Source of the DNA: Procambarus clarkii
Lineage: Eukaryota > Arthropoda > Malacostraca > Decapoda > Cambaridae
NCBI RefSeq assembly: GCF_040958095.1
Contig: NC_091175.1
Location: forward strand, 23,713,974-23,777,973
Direction: 5' to 3'
Length of the DNA stretch: 64,000 bases
Part shown: in pieces, positions 11,700-23,900 of the stretch
How the letters are laid out: the number at the start of each line of letters is the position of its first letter
Position numbering within the stretch: position 1 is the first letter of the stretch
Program-made: the position numbers and the translations under genes
The notes under the pieces: model-generated
Database searches by the model: none
What the model was told of the DNA's origin: nothing
Seen by the model: only the letters and a program-made list of their open reading frames with translations

Positions 11700-12420
11700 G
11701 AGAGTTTGTAAAACTGAAAAAAAGCAGCCTGTTGATGAGTAGATGTGTCTGCTAGGAAGGAATTTGGCAGGTCATGCTGTGGTGCAAATTAAGTCAGGTT
11801 CCGTGTCGCACTCCACAAGATCATCAATCCCCAACTGGGTCCTGAGATCTGGCACTTGAGTACAGCAGAAGTCAGTGTCTGTCTTGCACTGTGTGTGACA
11901 AATGTTAGGACACTTATCCTCCTTGCACTGAACAAACTCTTTCTTCCTTGTAGTATACCCACAAACACAACAGAAATATTATGGAAGATATCCAGACACA
12001 GATCTAGGTTTCAAGATCTTAATATGATTCGACATAGTTACGCCCAGAAAAAAAGTCACTCTAGGCAAGCACAGTCAGGTGCGACACCCGGCAGAGAGAG
12101 AGAGGCCAGTCAGCTGACCTGACCGTTGGGACTCGGCGGGGGAGGAGGGGGGGGGGCGATGCGGGCGGCGGCCTGCCGGCGCCTGGCTCAATCTAGTCCT
12201 CACTGTAAACACGCACCACAAAATTACTAAAATCACGAAGGTTACACGGTTTTCACTGTCAGAACACTATCCACAGCGATCACTGAGTATTCACACACGT
12301 CACACGCATAGCTCAGATTACAGCGAGCTGATAAACACCGAAAATTTAAAAAAAAAACAAAAAAAAAAAACAGGGCCAAGTAGCCGCACAACCTCCCCCT
12401 CCCGAGTCTCTCTCTCTCAT
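11700..12420. other. No gene recognised; GC- and A-rich patches
   Basis: Downstream of the LINE there is unremarkable sequence, a run of about ten G near 12148-12157, and A-runs at about 12348-12371. I see no supported gene. The reading frame near 11856-12122 has no recognisable motif. Confidence 0.4.
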
Positions 12421-12487
12421 TTACTTTTATTTTAAGAGATTTATTTGAGATTTATTTGAGATTAAAAGAGATTTTTGAGAGATTTAA

Positions 12488-13343
<856 letters not shown>

Positions 13344-13439
13344 GACCATACTCCTCGCACGTCCCTTCAACCTCTCTACCTCCCTTCATCTCATGCCCAC
13401 CACCAATTCTACATTTCTTTCCTTTTTCATTTTCGATAC

Positions 13440-14118
13440 GTTACACAGCTGCTGGCACGCAACTGATCACCATCAGCTGCTGGCCTTCATTTATTCACCA
13501 TCAGCTGCTGGCCTGCAACTGTTCACCTCAACTCTTGGCCAGCAACTTTTTATCATCAGCTCCGGGCCTATATCTGGTCATTATCAGCTGCTGGCCTGCA
13601 ACTGTTCATAGTCAGCTCCAGGCCTTCAAGTGTTCACAATTAGCTGTTAGCTTGCAACTGTTCATTATCAGTTCCGATCCTGCAACTGTTCACCATCATC
13701 TTCTCGCCTGCATCGGTTCAAGATCAGGTGGTGGCCTGCATCTGCTCACCATCAGCACTTAGCTTCACCTGTTCACCTCAACTCCTGGCCTGCAACTGTT
13801 CACTATCAGCTCCTGGACTGTAACTGTTCTAAAACCCCCTCATGGCCGGCAACTGTTCACTATCAACTCCCTTGGCCTGCAACGTTTCACCATCAGATCC
13901 TGGTCTCCAACGTTTCAGCATCAGATCCTGGTCTCCAACGTTTCAGCATCAGATCCTGGTCTCCAACGTTTCACCATCAGATCCTGGTCTCCAACGTTTC
14001 AGCATCAGATCCTGGTCTCCAACGTTTCACCATCAGATCCTGGTCTCCAACGTTTCACCATCAGCTCCTGGTCTCCAACGTTTCACCATCAGCTCCTGGT
14101 CTCCAACTGTTTACCATT
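13440..14118. repeat. 27-28-bp minisatellite grading from degenerate to regular
   Basis: From 13440 to about 13870 the units are diverged (ctgcaactgttcaccatcag, then ctcctgg). From about 13880 they become regular 28-bp copies of catcagatcctggtctccaa plus cgtttcac. The long frame through the regular part repeats every 28 residues, as expected for three 28-bp units, so it is a repeat artefact. Confidence 0.88.
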
Positions 14119-14119
14119 A

Positions 14120-14545
14120 ATTATTAGATATCTCGAACCCTTGCTCTGAACCATTAATGGTACATGTAAATATGGAAATATGTTGAGTAAAATAATTTGC
14201 TGTCTTTTATAATGTAATAACTCTTGCTAGACTGCTGAGGTGTTCACGGAATAAAGTAATTAGTATGTACACATATTCCACGCGTCTACATTAAATATTT
14301 ATAAGCTTTACTCTGAAATGTTGTGAAATGGATTTTAAATGAGTCTTACAATTTAAATTAACAAAATTCACAAATATGTACAGAAGCATTATAAGCAACT
14401 CTCCTATACAATCATACTTAGTTTACTTCTATGATAAACATGAATGACCTTGCAGGAAGAGCAATAACAGCTCTTGAAGGGCATTCATAATTACGGACAA
14501 AATGTGTGCACACGGTCAGTAAAATATGTAAGAGGATTGATGAGA
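14120..14545. other. AT-rich sequence without a recognised gene
   Basis: About 400 bp of AT-rich sequence between two minisatellites. I see no coding signal. Confidence 0.5.
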
Positions 14546-14547
14546 GT

Positions 14548-14933
14548 GTTGGTGGAGGTTGTGGGTGGAGGTTGTGGGTGGAGGTTGTGGGTGGAGGTTG
14601 TGGGTGGAGGTTGTGGGTGGACGTTGTGGGTGGACGTTGTGGGTGGAGGTTGTGGGTGGAGGTTGTGGGTGGAGGTTGTGGGTGGACGTTGTGGGTGGAG
14701 GTTGTGGGTGGAGGTTGTGGGTGGAGGTTGTGGGTGGAGGTTGTGGGTGGAGGTTGTGGGTGGACGTTGTGGGTGGAGGTTGTGGGTGGAGGTTGTGGGT
14801 GGAGGTTGTGGGTGGAGGTTGTGGGTGGACGTTGTGGGTGGAGGTTGTGGGTGGAGGTTGTGGGTGGACGTTGTGGGTGGAGGTTGTGGGTGGAGGTTGT
14901 GGGTGGAGGGTGTGGGTGGAGGTTGTGGGTGGA
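14548..14933. repeat. 13-bp minisatellite, part 1
   Basis: Tandem copies of gttgtgggtggag with an acgttgtgggtgg variant. Because 13 is not a multiple of three, all three plus frames read the same 13-residue cycle (VGGGCGWRLWVEV), which accounts for three overlapping long frames. The array continues at 15196 and again at 26144 after two insertions. Closely spaced G-runs on the plus strand could form G-quadruplexes. Confidence 0.95.
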
Positions 14934-14939
14934 GGGCAT

Positions 14940-15189
14940 CTTATCTTGAGGTTGTCTTGAGATAATTTCGGGGCTTTAGTGTCCCCGCGGCCCGGTCCTC
15001 GACCAGGCCTCCACCCCCAGGAAGCAGCCCGTGACAGCTGACTAACACCCAGGTACCTATTTTACTGCTAGGTAACAGGGGCATAGGGTGAAAGTAACTC
15101 TGCCCATTGTTTCTCGCCGGCGCCCAGGATCAAACCCGGGATCACAGGATCACAATTCCAGTGTGCTGTCCGCTCGGCTGGCCGGCTCC
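14940..15189 (-). mobile_element. tRNA-derived SINE with 6-bp target duplication
   Basis: Minus-strand SINE of the family at 956. It is bounded by gggcat at 14934-14939 and 15190-15195, a 6-bp target-site duplication. The head has a B-box-like motif (gggtttgatcc, minus strand, near 15127-15137). The body and the tail (gataatttcggggc on the plus strand) match the other copies. It lies wholly inside the 13-bp minisatellite. Confidence 0.88.
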
Positions 15190-15195
15190 GGGCAT

Positions 15196-15525
15196 GGGTG
15201 GAGGTTGTGGGTGAAAGCTGTGAGTGGAGGTTATGGGTGGAGGCTGTGGGTGGAGGTTATGGGTGAATGCTGTGAGTGGAGGTTATGGGTGGAGGTTATG
15301 GGTGGAGGTTATGGGTGAATGCTGTGGATGGAGGTTGTGGGTGAAAGCTGTGAGTGGAGGTTATGGGTGGAGGTTATGGGTGGAGGTTATGGGTGAATGC
15401 TGTGGATGGAGGTTGTGGGTGGAGGTTGTAGGTGGAGGGTGTAGGTGACAGTTATGGGTGAATGCTGTGGGTGGAGGTTGTGGGTGAAAGCTGTGAGTGG
15501 AGGTTATGGGTGGAGGTTATGGGTG
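15196..15525. repeat. 13-bp minisatellite, part 2 (diverged higher-order units)
   Basis: Continuation of the 13-bp array with variants such as gttatgggtggag, gctgtgagtggag and gttatgggtgaat. These are grouped into longer recurring blocks of several units, which suggests an older or separately amplified part of the array. Confidence 0.9.
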
Positions 15526-15531
15526 GAGGCT

Positions 15532-18500
15532 AGTAGTAGGGTGTAAGTGCCACAGACGAATTTTTGTTTTTCTGGAAATTCGTGTGTAGCGCTTCGGGGG
15601 TTTCAGGTGAATTTGGAAATTCGTGTGTAGCGCTTTTGGGTTTTCAGGTGAATTTGAGGAGTCGCAGATTTTGGATTAAGGATTTCTTATGATCAAGTAA
15701 CTTCTGAGATCTTAGAAGTTTGTTAAAAAGTTCTTATAATGAAAATAAGTAGGAAAATCTTAAAGAAAAGTTTTTTAAAAAATCGTGTTTGTGTCACAGC
15801 ATTTCCAGGTGAACTCTACGGACATAGTTTGCCTGTTTTCAACTTCTAGAAATTCGTGTGTAGCGCTTCGGGGGTTTCAGGTGAATTTGGAAATTCGTGT
15901 GTAGCGCTTTTGGGTTTTCAGGCGAATTTGGGGAGTCACAGATTTGGAATTAAGGAATTCTTATGAGGAAAATAATTTCTGAGATTTTAGAAGTTTGTTA
16001 AAGTCTTATCATGAAATAATGTCATACGACTTTGTTAAAAGTTCTTATTTGTTTCTTACTTAGAAACTTGTATATTGCTATATATATCTAATTCATTTCC
16101 CTGCCATCCCCCCTCCCTCACCTTTCCCTCCCCCTGCATCTCCCACTCATATACCTCACACCCCCCTCCCTCCCCCCCTACCTCGCAATCTGTCGCCTCA
16201 CCTGTGTTTACTTTAGACGTCAGCCAGACACGGCCTTCAGGTTACCTCGGTAATCGTATCTTATCTTCTCCATAATATCTCGACCATCCCTCCTCTCTCT
16301 CTCCTCCTCCTATTTCCTTACAACTATTTTCAGAGTTTCAAATAATCATAGAAGTTTATTTATAAGTTTATGACCGAATTTGTAAAAGGACCATTTTCAG
16401 AGAATATTGTCTTAGATGTTTTGTTAAGGAAAACAGACAACTTATCCATAACATTTAGTTTTATATCCATTTACGGCTATTTCATCTGTAAAGACCAAAA
16501 TTGAACAGAGCCCAGTTTAAGCTCATATTTCATCAGAGACCAGTTTATACCGAAAATTCGCCAGAGTCTACTTTGAGAGCAAATTTCATCAGTGTCCTGT
16601 AATCTGTGAAAACTTGACAGAGTCCATTTTATACCCAATTTTCGGCAGAGTCCAGTTTATGCTCAAATTCGCCAGAGTCTACTTTAATAGCAAAATTCAT
16701 CAGAGTCCAGTTTTCTAGCAAATTTCATCAGTGTCCTGTAATCTGTGAAAATTTGACAGAGTCCAGTTCTTGATCGAAATTCATCAGAGTCCAGTTTTCT
16801 AGCAAAATTCGCCAGAGTCTACTTTATGCCAAAATATTCAGAGTCCAGTTCACGATCGAAATTAATCAGAGTCCAATTAAAGACCCAAATTTGACAGAGA
16901 CCACATTTTCGCTACTAACAGTCCAATCCCCCTAAAATTTTAAACAGTCATATTTCAGACGTAGTAAATAAGATCAAGTCAGTTACAGAGCTCCAGCTCT
17001 TGTCCCCCTGTATTTGCATATTTTCTCTATATTCAGCTGTGTTCTTCACATTTTTTCCATGTTTTCTGTGTTCATTCCATGTTCTATAAATGTTCACAGC
17101 AAGCTCAGTTCAAATTTTTTCTTCCATTTTTCCCCTTATGTTCACTATGTTCTTTCTCATATTTTCATGTGCATCATATGTTCTCTGTATAACTTTTATA
17201 CTCAATAGTCATGTTCTCAATGTTCTTAGCTTGTTCTTCACATGTTCAGTGTTCATTCTTTGTATTCCCTATGTTCCTTATCATGTCTTCATATTCTCTA
17301 TAAGTTCATATTCCCTGTTTGTTCACTCTATTCATCAACTTTTTCTTACATGTTTTCTGTGTTCACCATATGTTCACTGTGTTCATTCCCTTACTTAACC
17401 TCATTTTTTTTATGTTCTTTGTTTCTTCCATTCACTAACTAGTTCTTTGTCAAATAATAGCATCAGCAATACAGTTCCCTCAACAATTTTAGTCACCAAG
17501 TTTTATTTTCAAAACTATATCAAAGTAATTCTCGTTGTCAACTTAATAGTTCTACCAACCCCGTTCTTAAACAAATCTACACTTTATTCAGTTCCAAATT
17601 TACAAAAGACAAACCTTTCTTGTAACTTCTTAACTAAAAATCTTTCGCCAATCAACTGAAACATAGTCACTTTCCTCATTTCTCAACTAACTTATTATCC
17701 AATCAACCAAAAATTGTCAAAGGAATCTTTCCAACACTGTTCATAACTAAACTTATTCCATAGTCATCAGAAAATAACCGTGTTCTTCATGTTTCATTGT
17801 CATTTCATAACTAAAATTATCCATCAATCAACTAAAACATAGTCACTTTCGTCTTTTGCTCAACTAAAAGTATTCATCAGCCAACTAAAAATAGTTACTT
17901 CATCATGTTTCCTTGTCATTTCTTAACTGAAATATCACTTCTCTCATCTGAAAATAGTCAGGATTAACCTCATTCAACACCGTTCTTAACTAAAACAGCC
18001 TTTCACTTAGCTAAAAATTGTCAAAGGAATCTTTTCAGCACTGTTCATAACTAACTTTATCCATAGTCAAGTAAGAAAATATAGTCAAAGATATCTATCA
18101 TCGTCGTTCTTAACTGACATTATACTTTATGGAGCACTAAAATAGTCACTGTCGTCATATTTGTCTTTTTCCTCAACTAAAAGAGTCAAATGTAACTTTT
18201 TCAACACTTTCGTAACTAAAATTATATGTCGCTAAGTAAGAAAAAATAGTCAAATGTAACTTTTTCAGCACTTTCGTAAAAATTATATGTCGTTAAGTAA
18301 GAAAAATAGTCAAAGGTGCTCTCCGTAACACCAAAGTTACTCTTCGAGATAACAAAAAGACGCTCTCAAACACTCAAAAATTTACTCGCATCCTCAAAGT
18401 TATTCTCAGAGTCATCAAAAAGTTAATCTCAGTCATCAAAATGCTATTCTCCAAGTAGCCTTTCATTCATCAGAGAACTTTCTAAGACATCTTCGTTCAT

Positions 18501-20459
18501 TAAAGTTAATCTCAGAGGCATAAAAGTTATTCTCGGAGCTATCAAAAAGTTAATCTCTAAAACAACAAAAGTTAATCTCTGTCATCAAAGTTGATCTGCA
18601 AGATATCTTCGAGTCATCAAAGTTACTTTTCATTACATCAAAGACGCATTCAAATACTACCCATGTTCTCAGAAGTCATTCTCAAAGTCATCAAAGTTAT
18701 TCTCAGAACAATCAAAAGTTATTATAAGACAACAAAAGTTATTCTCAGAGTCACCTTCGTTCTTCAGAGAAACTTTCCAAAACATCTTTGTTCATCAAAG
18801 TTATTCTCTAAGACATCAAAGTTATTCTAAGAGTTATCAAAAGTTATTCTCAGTCATGTTATGTTATTCTCTAACTCTCTTCCATTCATCAAAGACATTC
18901 TCTAAGCCCCCAAAGTTATTCTCTAAGACAACAAAGTCATTCCCAGAGTCATCAAAAGTTAATCTTCGAAACATAAAATTTGCTCTGTAAGATATCTTCG
19001 TTCATCAAACTTATTCTCCGAGATATCTAAAGTTATTCTCAGAACAATCAAAAGTTATTATAAGACAACAAAAGTTATTCTCAGAGCTACCCAAAGCTAT
19101 TCTCAGAGTCACCTTCGTTCGTCAGAGAAACTTTCAAAACGTCTTTGTTCAACAAACTTGTTTTCAAAGTCATCAATAGTTAATCTAAGACATCTGCTTT
19201 CATCAAAGTTATTTTCAGAGACATCTAAAGTTATTATGTAAGACATAAAAGTTATTCTCAGAGACATCAAATGTTATTCTCGAAGTCATCAAAGATATTT
19301 TCAGAGACATCTAAAGTTAATTTCTATGTTATAAAGTTATTCTCAGAGACATCTAAAGTTAATCTTGGTCATCAAAGTTGTTCTCTAAACATCAATGTTG
19401 TTCTCCAAGACATCAAAGATGTTCTCAAAATCATAAAAGTTATTCCCAGAGCTATCAAAGTTATTCTCTAAGACATCAAAGTTATTCAAAGAGCTAACAA
19501 AAGTTATTCTCTAAGTAACCTTTCGTTCATCAGAGAAGCTTTCTAAGACATCTTCGTTCATCAATGTTGATCTCTAAGTCACCTTTGTTCATCAAAGAAA
19601 CTCTCCTTCTTCCATCAAGTTATACTTTAAGACAACATTGTTGTTCTCTAAGACATCTTCAGGCATAAAATTTCTCTCCAAATGTAACTAGTTCAGCTTT
19701 TCATATCAAACTTACACTTCTGTTAAATATATTTTCTTAGACATTTTACCTTTTAAACTGTTCTCTGAACTACACTGTTCAAACCTACGTAACCTATCCT
19801 CTCCACCCAATGTTACTTAGTTAACGTAACGTTCCTAAACCTAACTTTACCTATCCTAACATAACTTACCTTACCTTACCTATCTTACCTAACCTAACCT
19901 AACTTTACCTATGTTACCTTACCTTACCTACCTTTCCTAACTTAACCTGCTTAACCTATCTTACCTATCTTACCTAACTTTACCTATCTTACCTAACTTA
20001 ACTTTCATAACCTAACTTTACCTATGTTACCTTACCTTACCTACCTTTCCTAACTTAACCTGCTTAACCTATCTTACCTATCTTACCTAACTTTACCTAT
20101 CTTACCTAACTTAACTTTCATAACCTAACTTTACCTATCCTAACATAACTTACCTTACCTTCCCTATCTTACCTAACTTTACCTATCCTAACATAACTTA
20201 CCTTACCTTACCTATCTTACCTAACCTAACTTAACTTTACCTATGTTACCTTACCTTACATACCTTTCCTAACTTAACCTGCTTAACCTATCTTACCTAT
20301 CTTACCTAACTTTACCTATCTTACCTAACTTTACCTATCTTACCTAACTTAACTTTCATAACCTAACTTTACCTATCCTAACATAACTTTACCTATCCTA
20401 TCCTAACCTAACTTGTCTTACCTAACTTAATCTTACATTCCCAAACTGATGTATCCTAA
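15532..20459 (+). repeat. Left arm of the giant palindrome
   Basis: The arm is a succession of degenerate repeat families, from outside in. Two ~274-bp units containing gaaattcgtgtgtagcgctt lie at 15570-16030. A unique stretch holds C-rich sequence near 16095-16200. cagagtccagttt-type units follow at about 16500-16900, then tgttcactatgttctt-type units at 17010-17440. taactaaaattatc plus atagtcac units cover 17450-18330, and catcaaagttattctcagag units 18330-19690. Last is a ttacctatcttacctaactt array at about 19790-20430. Units within each family are strongly diverged from one another, although the arm as a whole is nearly identical to its partner. Confidence 0.9.
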
Positions 20460-20943
20460 GATAGAACCTACTAAATACACTAAGATTACAAGAGGTTAGG
20501 TTAAGGGGTTGGGGAATAAGAATAAATGATAACAAACATAATAAATACAACTTATGAGCAACTTGATGAACTTTAACAAATAACCCTTGATCTGCAAAAA
20601 TGACCATTTGAGAAATTGGCCCTTGAAACGAGTAAGTTCCCATATATAAGAAAAAACTTTTGAAATGGTTAAACACCCAATCTTAAACAAATAACACTTG
20701 AAATGCAAAAACGTCCATTTGAGAAATTATCCCTTGAAATGAGTAAATGCCCATATATAACAAACATTCTTTGAAATGTTTAAATATCCAATCTCTAACA
20801 AATAGCACTTGAAATGCATAAGTGATCATTTGAGAAATTAACTAATGAAATGAGTAAATGAATATGAGACAATGATTGACGAAACACAAAGACAAGAAGG
20901 AATACTTATGTAAGTTAGAGCATGTCTGGTTGGACTAGATAAG
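20460..20943. other. Central spacer of the giant palindrome with ~111-bp repeats
   Basis: This is the only part of the element not mirrored. It contains nearly three direct copies of a ~111-bp unit starting at about 20577, 20687 and 20798 (caaataacacttgaaatgca and similar), each with a catttgagaaatt core. No supported gene; the short frames on the minus strand follow the repeat. Confidence 0.8.
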
Positions 20944-23900
20944 TTAGGATACATCAGTTTGGGAATGTAAGATTAAGTTAGGTAAGACAAGTTAGGTTAG
21001 GATAGGATAGGTAAAGTTATGTTAGGATAGGTAAAGTTAGGTTATGAAAGTTAAGTTAGGTAAGATAGGTAAAGTTAGGTAAGATAGGTAAAGTTAGGTA
21101 AGATAGGTAAGATAGGTTAAGCAGGTTAAGTTAGGAAAGGTATGTAAGGTAAGGTAACATAGGTAAAGTTAAGTTAGGTTAGGTAAGATAGGTAAGGTAA
21201 GGTAAGTTATGTTAGGATAGGTAAAGTTAGGTAAGATAGGGAAGGTAAGGTAAGTTATGTTAGGATAGGTAAAGTTAGGTTATGAAAGTTAAGTTAGGTA
21301 AGATAGGTAAAGTTAGGTAAGATAGGTAAGATAGGTTAAGCAGGTTAAGTTAGGAAAGGTAGGTAAGGTAAGGTAACATAGGTAAAGTTAGGTTATGAAA
21401 GTTAAGTTAGGTAAGATAGGTAAAGTTAGGTAAGATAGGTAAGATAGGTTAAGCAGGTTAAGTTAGGAAAGGTAGGTAAGGTAAGGTAACATAGGTAAAG
21501 TTAGGTTAGGTTAGGTAAGATAGGTAAGGTAAGGTAAGTTATGTTAGGATAGGTAAAGTTAGGTTTAGGAACGTTACGTTAACTAAGTAACATTGGGTGG
21601 AGAGGATAGGTTACGTAGGTTTGAACAGTGTAGTTCAGAGAACAGTTTAAAAGGTAAAATGTCTAAGAAAATATATTTAACAGAAGTGTAAGTTTGATAT
21701 GAAAAGCTGAACTAGTTACATTTGGAGAGAAATTTTATGCCTGAAGATGTCTTAGAGAACAACAATGTTGTCTTAAAGTATAACTTGATGGAAGAAGGAG
21801 AGTTTCTTTGATGAACAAAGGTGACTTAGAGATCAACATTGATGAACGAAGATGTCTTAGAAAGCTTCTCTGATGAACGAAAGGTTACTTAGAGAATAAC
21901 TTTTGTTAGCTCTTTGAATAACTTTGATGTCTTAGAGAATAACTTTGATAGCTCTGGGAATAACTTTTATGATTTTGAGAACATCTTTGATGTCTTGGAG
22001 AACAACATTGATGTTTAGAGAACAACTTTGATGACCAAGATTAACTTTAGATGTCTCTGAGAATAACTTTATAACATAGAAATTAACTTTAGATGTCTCT
22101 GAAAATATCTTTGATGACTTCGAGAATAACATTTGATGTCTCTGAGAATAACTTTTATGTCTTACATAATAACTTTAGATGTCTCTGAAAATAACTTTGA
22201 TGAAAGCAGATGTCTTAGATTAACTATTGATGACTTTGAAAACAAGTTTGTTGAACAAAGACGTTTTGAAAGTTTCTCTGACGAACGAAGGTGACTCTGA
22301 GAATAGCTTTGGGTAGCTCTGAGAATAACTTTTGTTGTCTTATAATAACTTTTGATTGTTCTGAGAATAACTTTAGATATCTCGGAGAATAAGTTTGATG
22401 AACGAAGATATCTTACAGAGCAAATTTTATGTTTCGAAGATTAACTTTTGATGACTCTGGGAATGACTTTGTTGTCTTAGAGAATAACTTTGGGGGCTTA
22501 GAGAATGTCTTTGATGAATGGAAGAGAGTTAGAGAATAACATAACATGACTGAGAATAACTTTTGATAACTCTTAGAATAACTTTGATGTCTTAGAGAAT
22601 AACTTTGATGAACAAAGATGTTTTGGAAAGTTTCTCTGAAGAACGAAGGTGACTCTGAGAATAACTTTTGTTGTCTTATAATAACTTTTGATTGTTCTGA
22701 GAATAACTTTGATGACTTTGAGAATGACTTCTGAGAACATGGGTAGTATTTGAATGCGTCTTTGATGTAATGAAAAGTAACTTTGATGACTCGAAGATAT
22801 CTTGCAGATCAACTTTGATGACAGAGATTAACTTTTGTTGTTTTAGAGATTAACTTTTTGATAGCTCCGAGAATAACTTTTATGCCTCTGAGATTAACTT
22901 TAATGAACGAAGATGTCTTAGAAAGTTCTCTGATGAATGAAAGGCTACTTGGAGAATAGCATTTTGATGACTGAGATTAACTTTTTGATGACTCTGAGAA
23001 TAACTTTGAGGATGCGAGTAAATTTTTGAGTGTTTGAGAGCGTCTTTTTGTTATCTCGAAGAGTAACTTTGGTGTTACGGAGAGCACCTTTGACTATTTT
23101 TCTTACTTAACGACATATAATTTTTACGAAAGTGCTGAAAAAGTTACATTTGACTATTTTTTCTTACTTAGCGACATATAATTTTAGTTACGAGTGTTGA
23201 AAAAGTTACATTTGACTCTTTTAGTTGAGGAAAAAGACAAATATGACGACAGTGACTATTTTAGTGCTCCATAAAGTATAATGTCAGTTAAGAACGACGA
23301 TGATAGATATCTTTGACTATATTTTCTTACTTGACTATGGATAAAGTTAGTTATGAACAGTGCTGAAAAGATTCCTTTGACAATTTTTAGCTAAGTGAAA
23401 GGCTGTTTTAGTTAAGAACGGTGTTGAATGAGGTTAATCCTGACTATTTTCAGATGAGAGAAGTGATATTTCAGTTAAGAAATGACAAGGAAACATGATG
23501 AAGTAACTATTTTTAGTTGGCTGATGAATACTTTTAGTTGAGCAAAAGACGAAAGTGACTATGTTTTAGTTGATTGATGGATAATTTTAGTTATGAAATG
23601 ACAATGAAACATGAAGAACACGGTTATTTTCTGATGACTATGGAATAAGTTTAGTTATGAACAGTGTTGGAAAGATTCCTTTGACAATTTTTGGTTGATT
23701 GGATAATAAGTTAGTTGAGAAATGAGGAAAGTGACTATGTTTCAGTTGATTGGCGAAAGATTTTTAGTTAAGAAGTTACAAGAAAGGTTTGTCTTTTGTA
23801 AATTTGGAACTGAATAAAGTGTAGATTTGTTTAAGAACGGGGTTGGTAGAACTATTAAGTTGACAACGAGAATTACTTTGATATAGTTTTGAAAATAAAA

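Larger units (their letters stand above)
6150..11700 (+). mobile_element. Decayed non-LTR retrotransposon (I/Jockey-type, gag-EN-RT-RNase H)
   Basis: Fragments of one LINE occur in the expected order on the plus strand: an ORF1/gag-like region with zinc knuckles (about 6690-7060), the ORF1 C-terminal part (to 7785), an apurinic-type endonuclease (7800-8440), reverse transcriptase (8900-9990), RNase H (10600-11000) and a C-terminal cysteine-histidine motif (about 11420-11480). Stops and frameshifts break every domain, so it is a fossil. A 27-bp stretch near 9250-9305 (caacacccaaagatccagct) is tandemly duplicated. A 153-bp hairpin element interrupts it at 11198. The exact ends are not defined. 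The combination with RNase H suggests the I or Jockey group; the clade is inference. Confidence 0.85.

Noticed and set aside
14474..14965. Three overlapping glycine/tryptophan-rich frames and a proline-rich minus frame
   Set aside because: All are readings of the same 13-bp repeat; three frames give the same 13-residue cycle.
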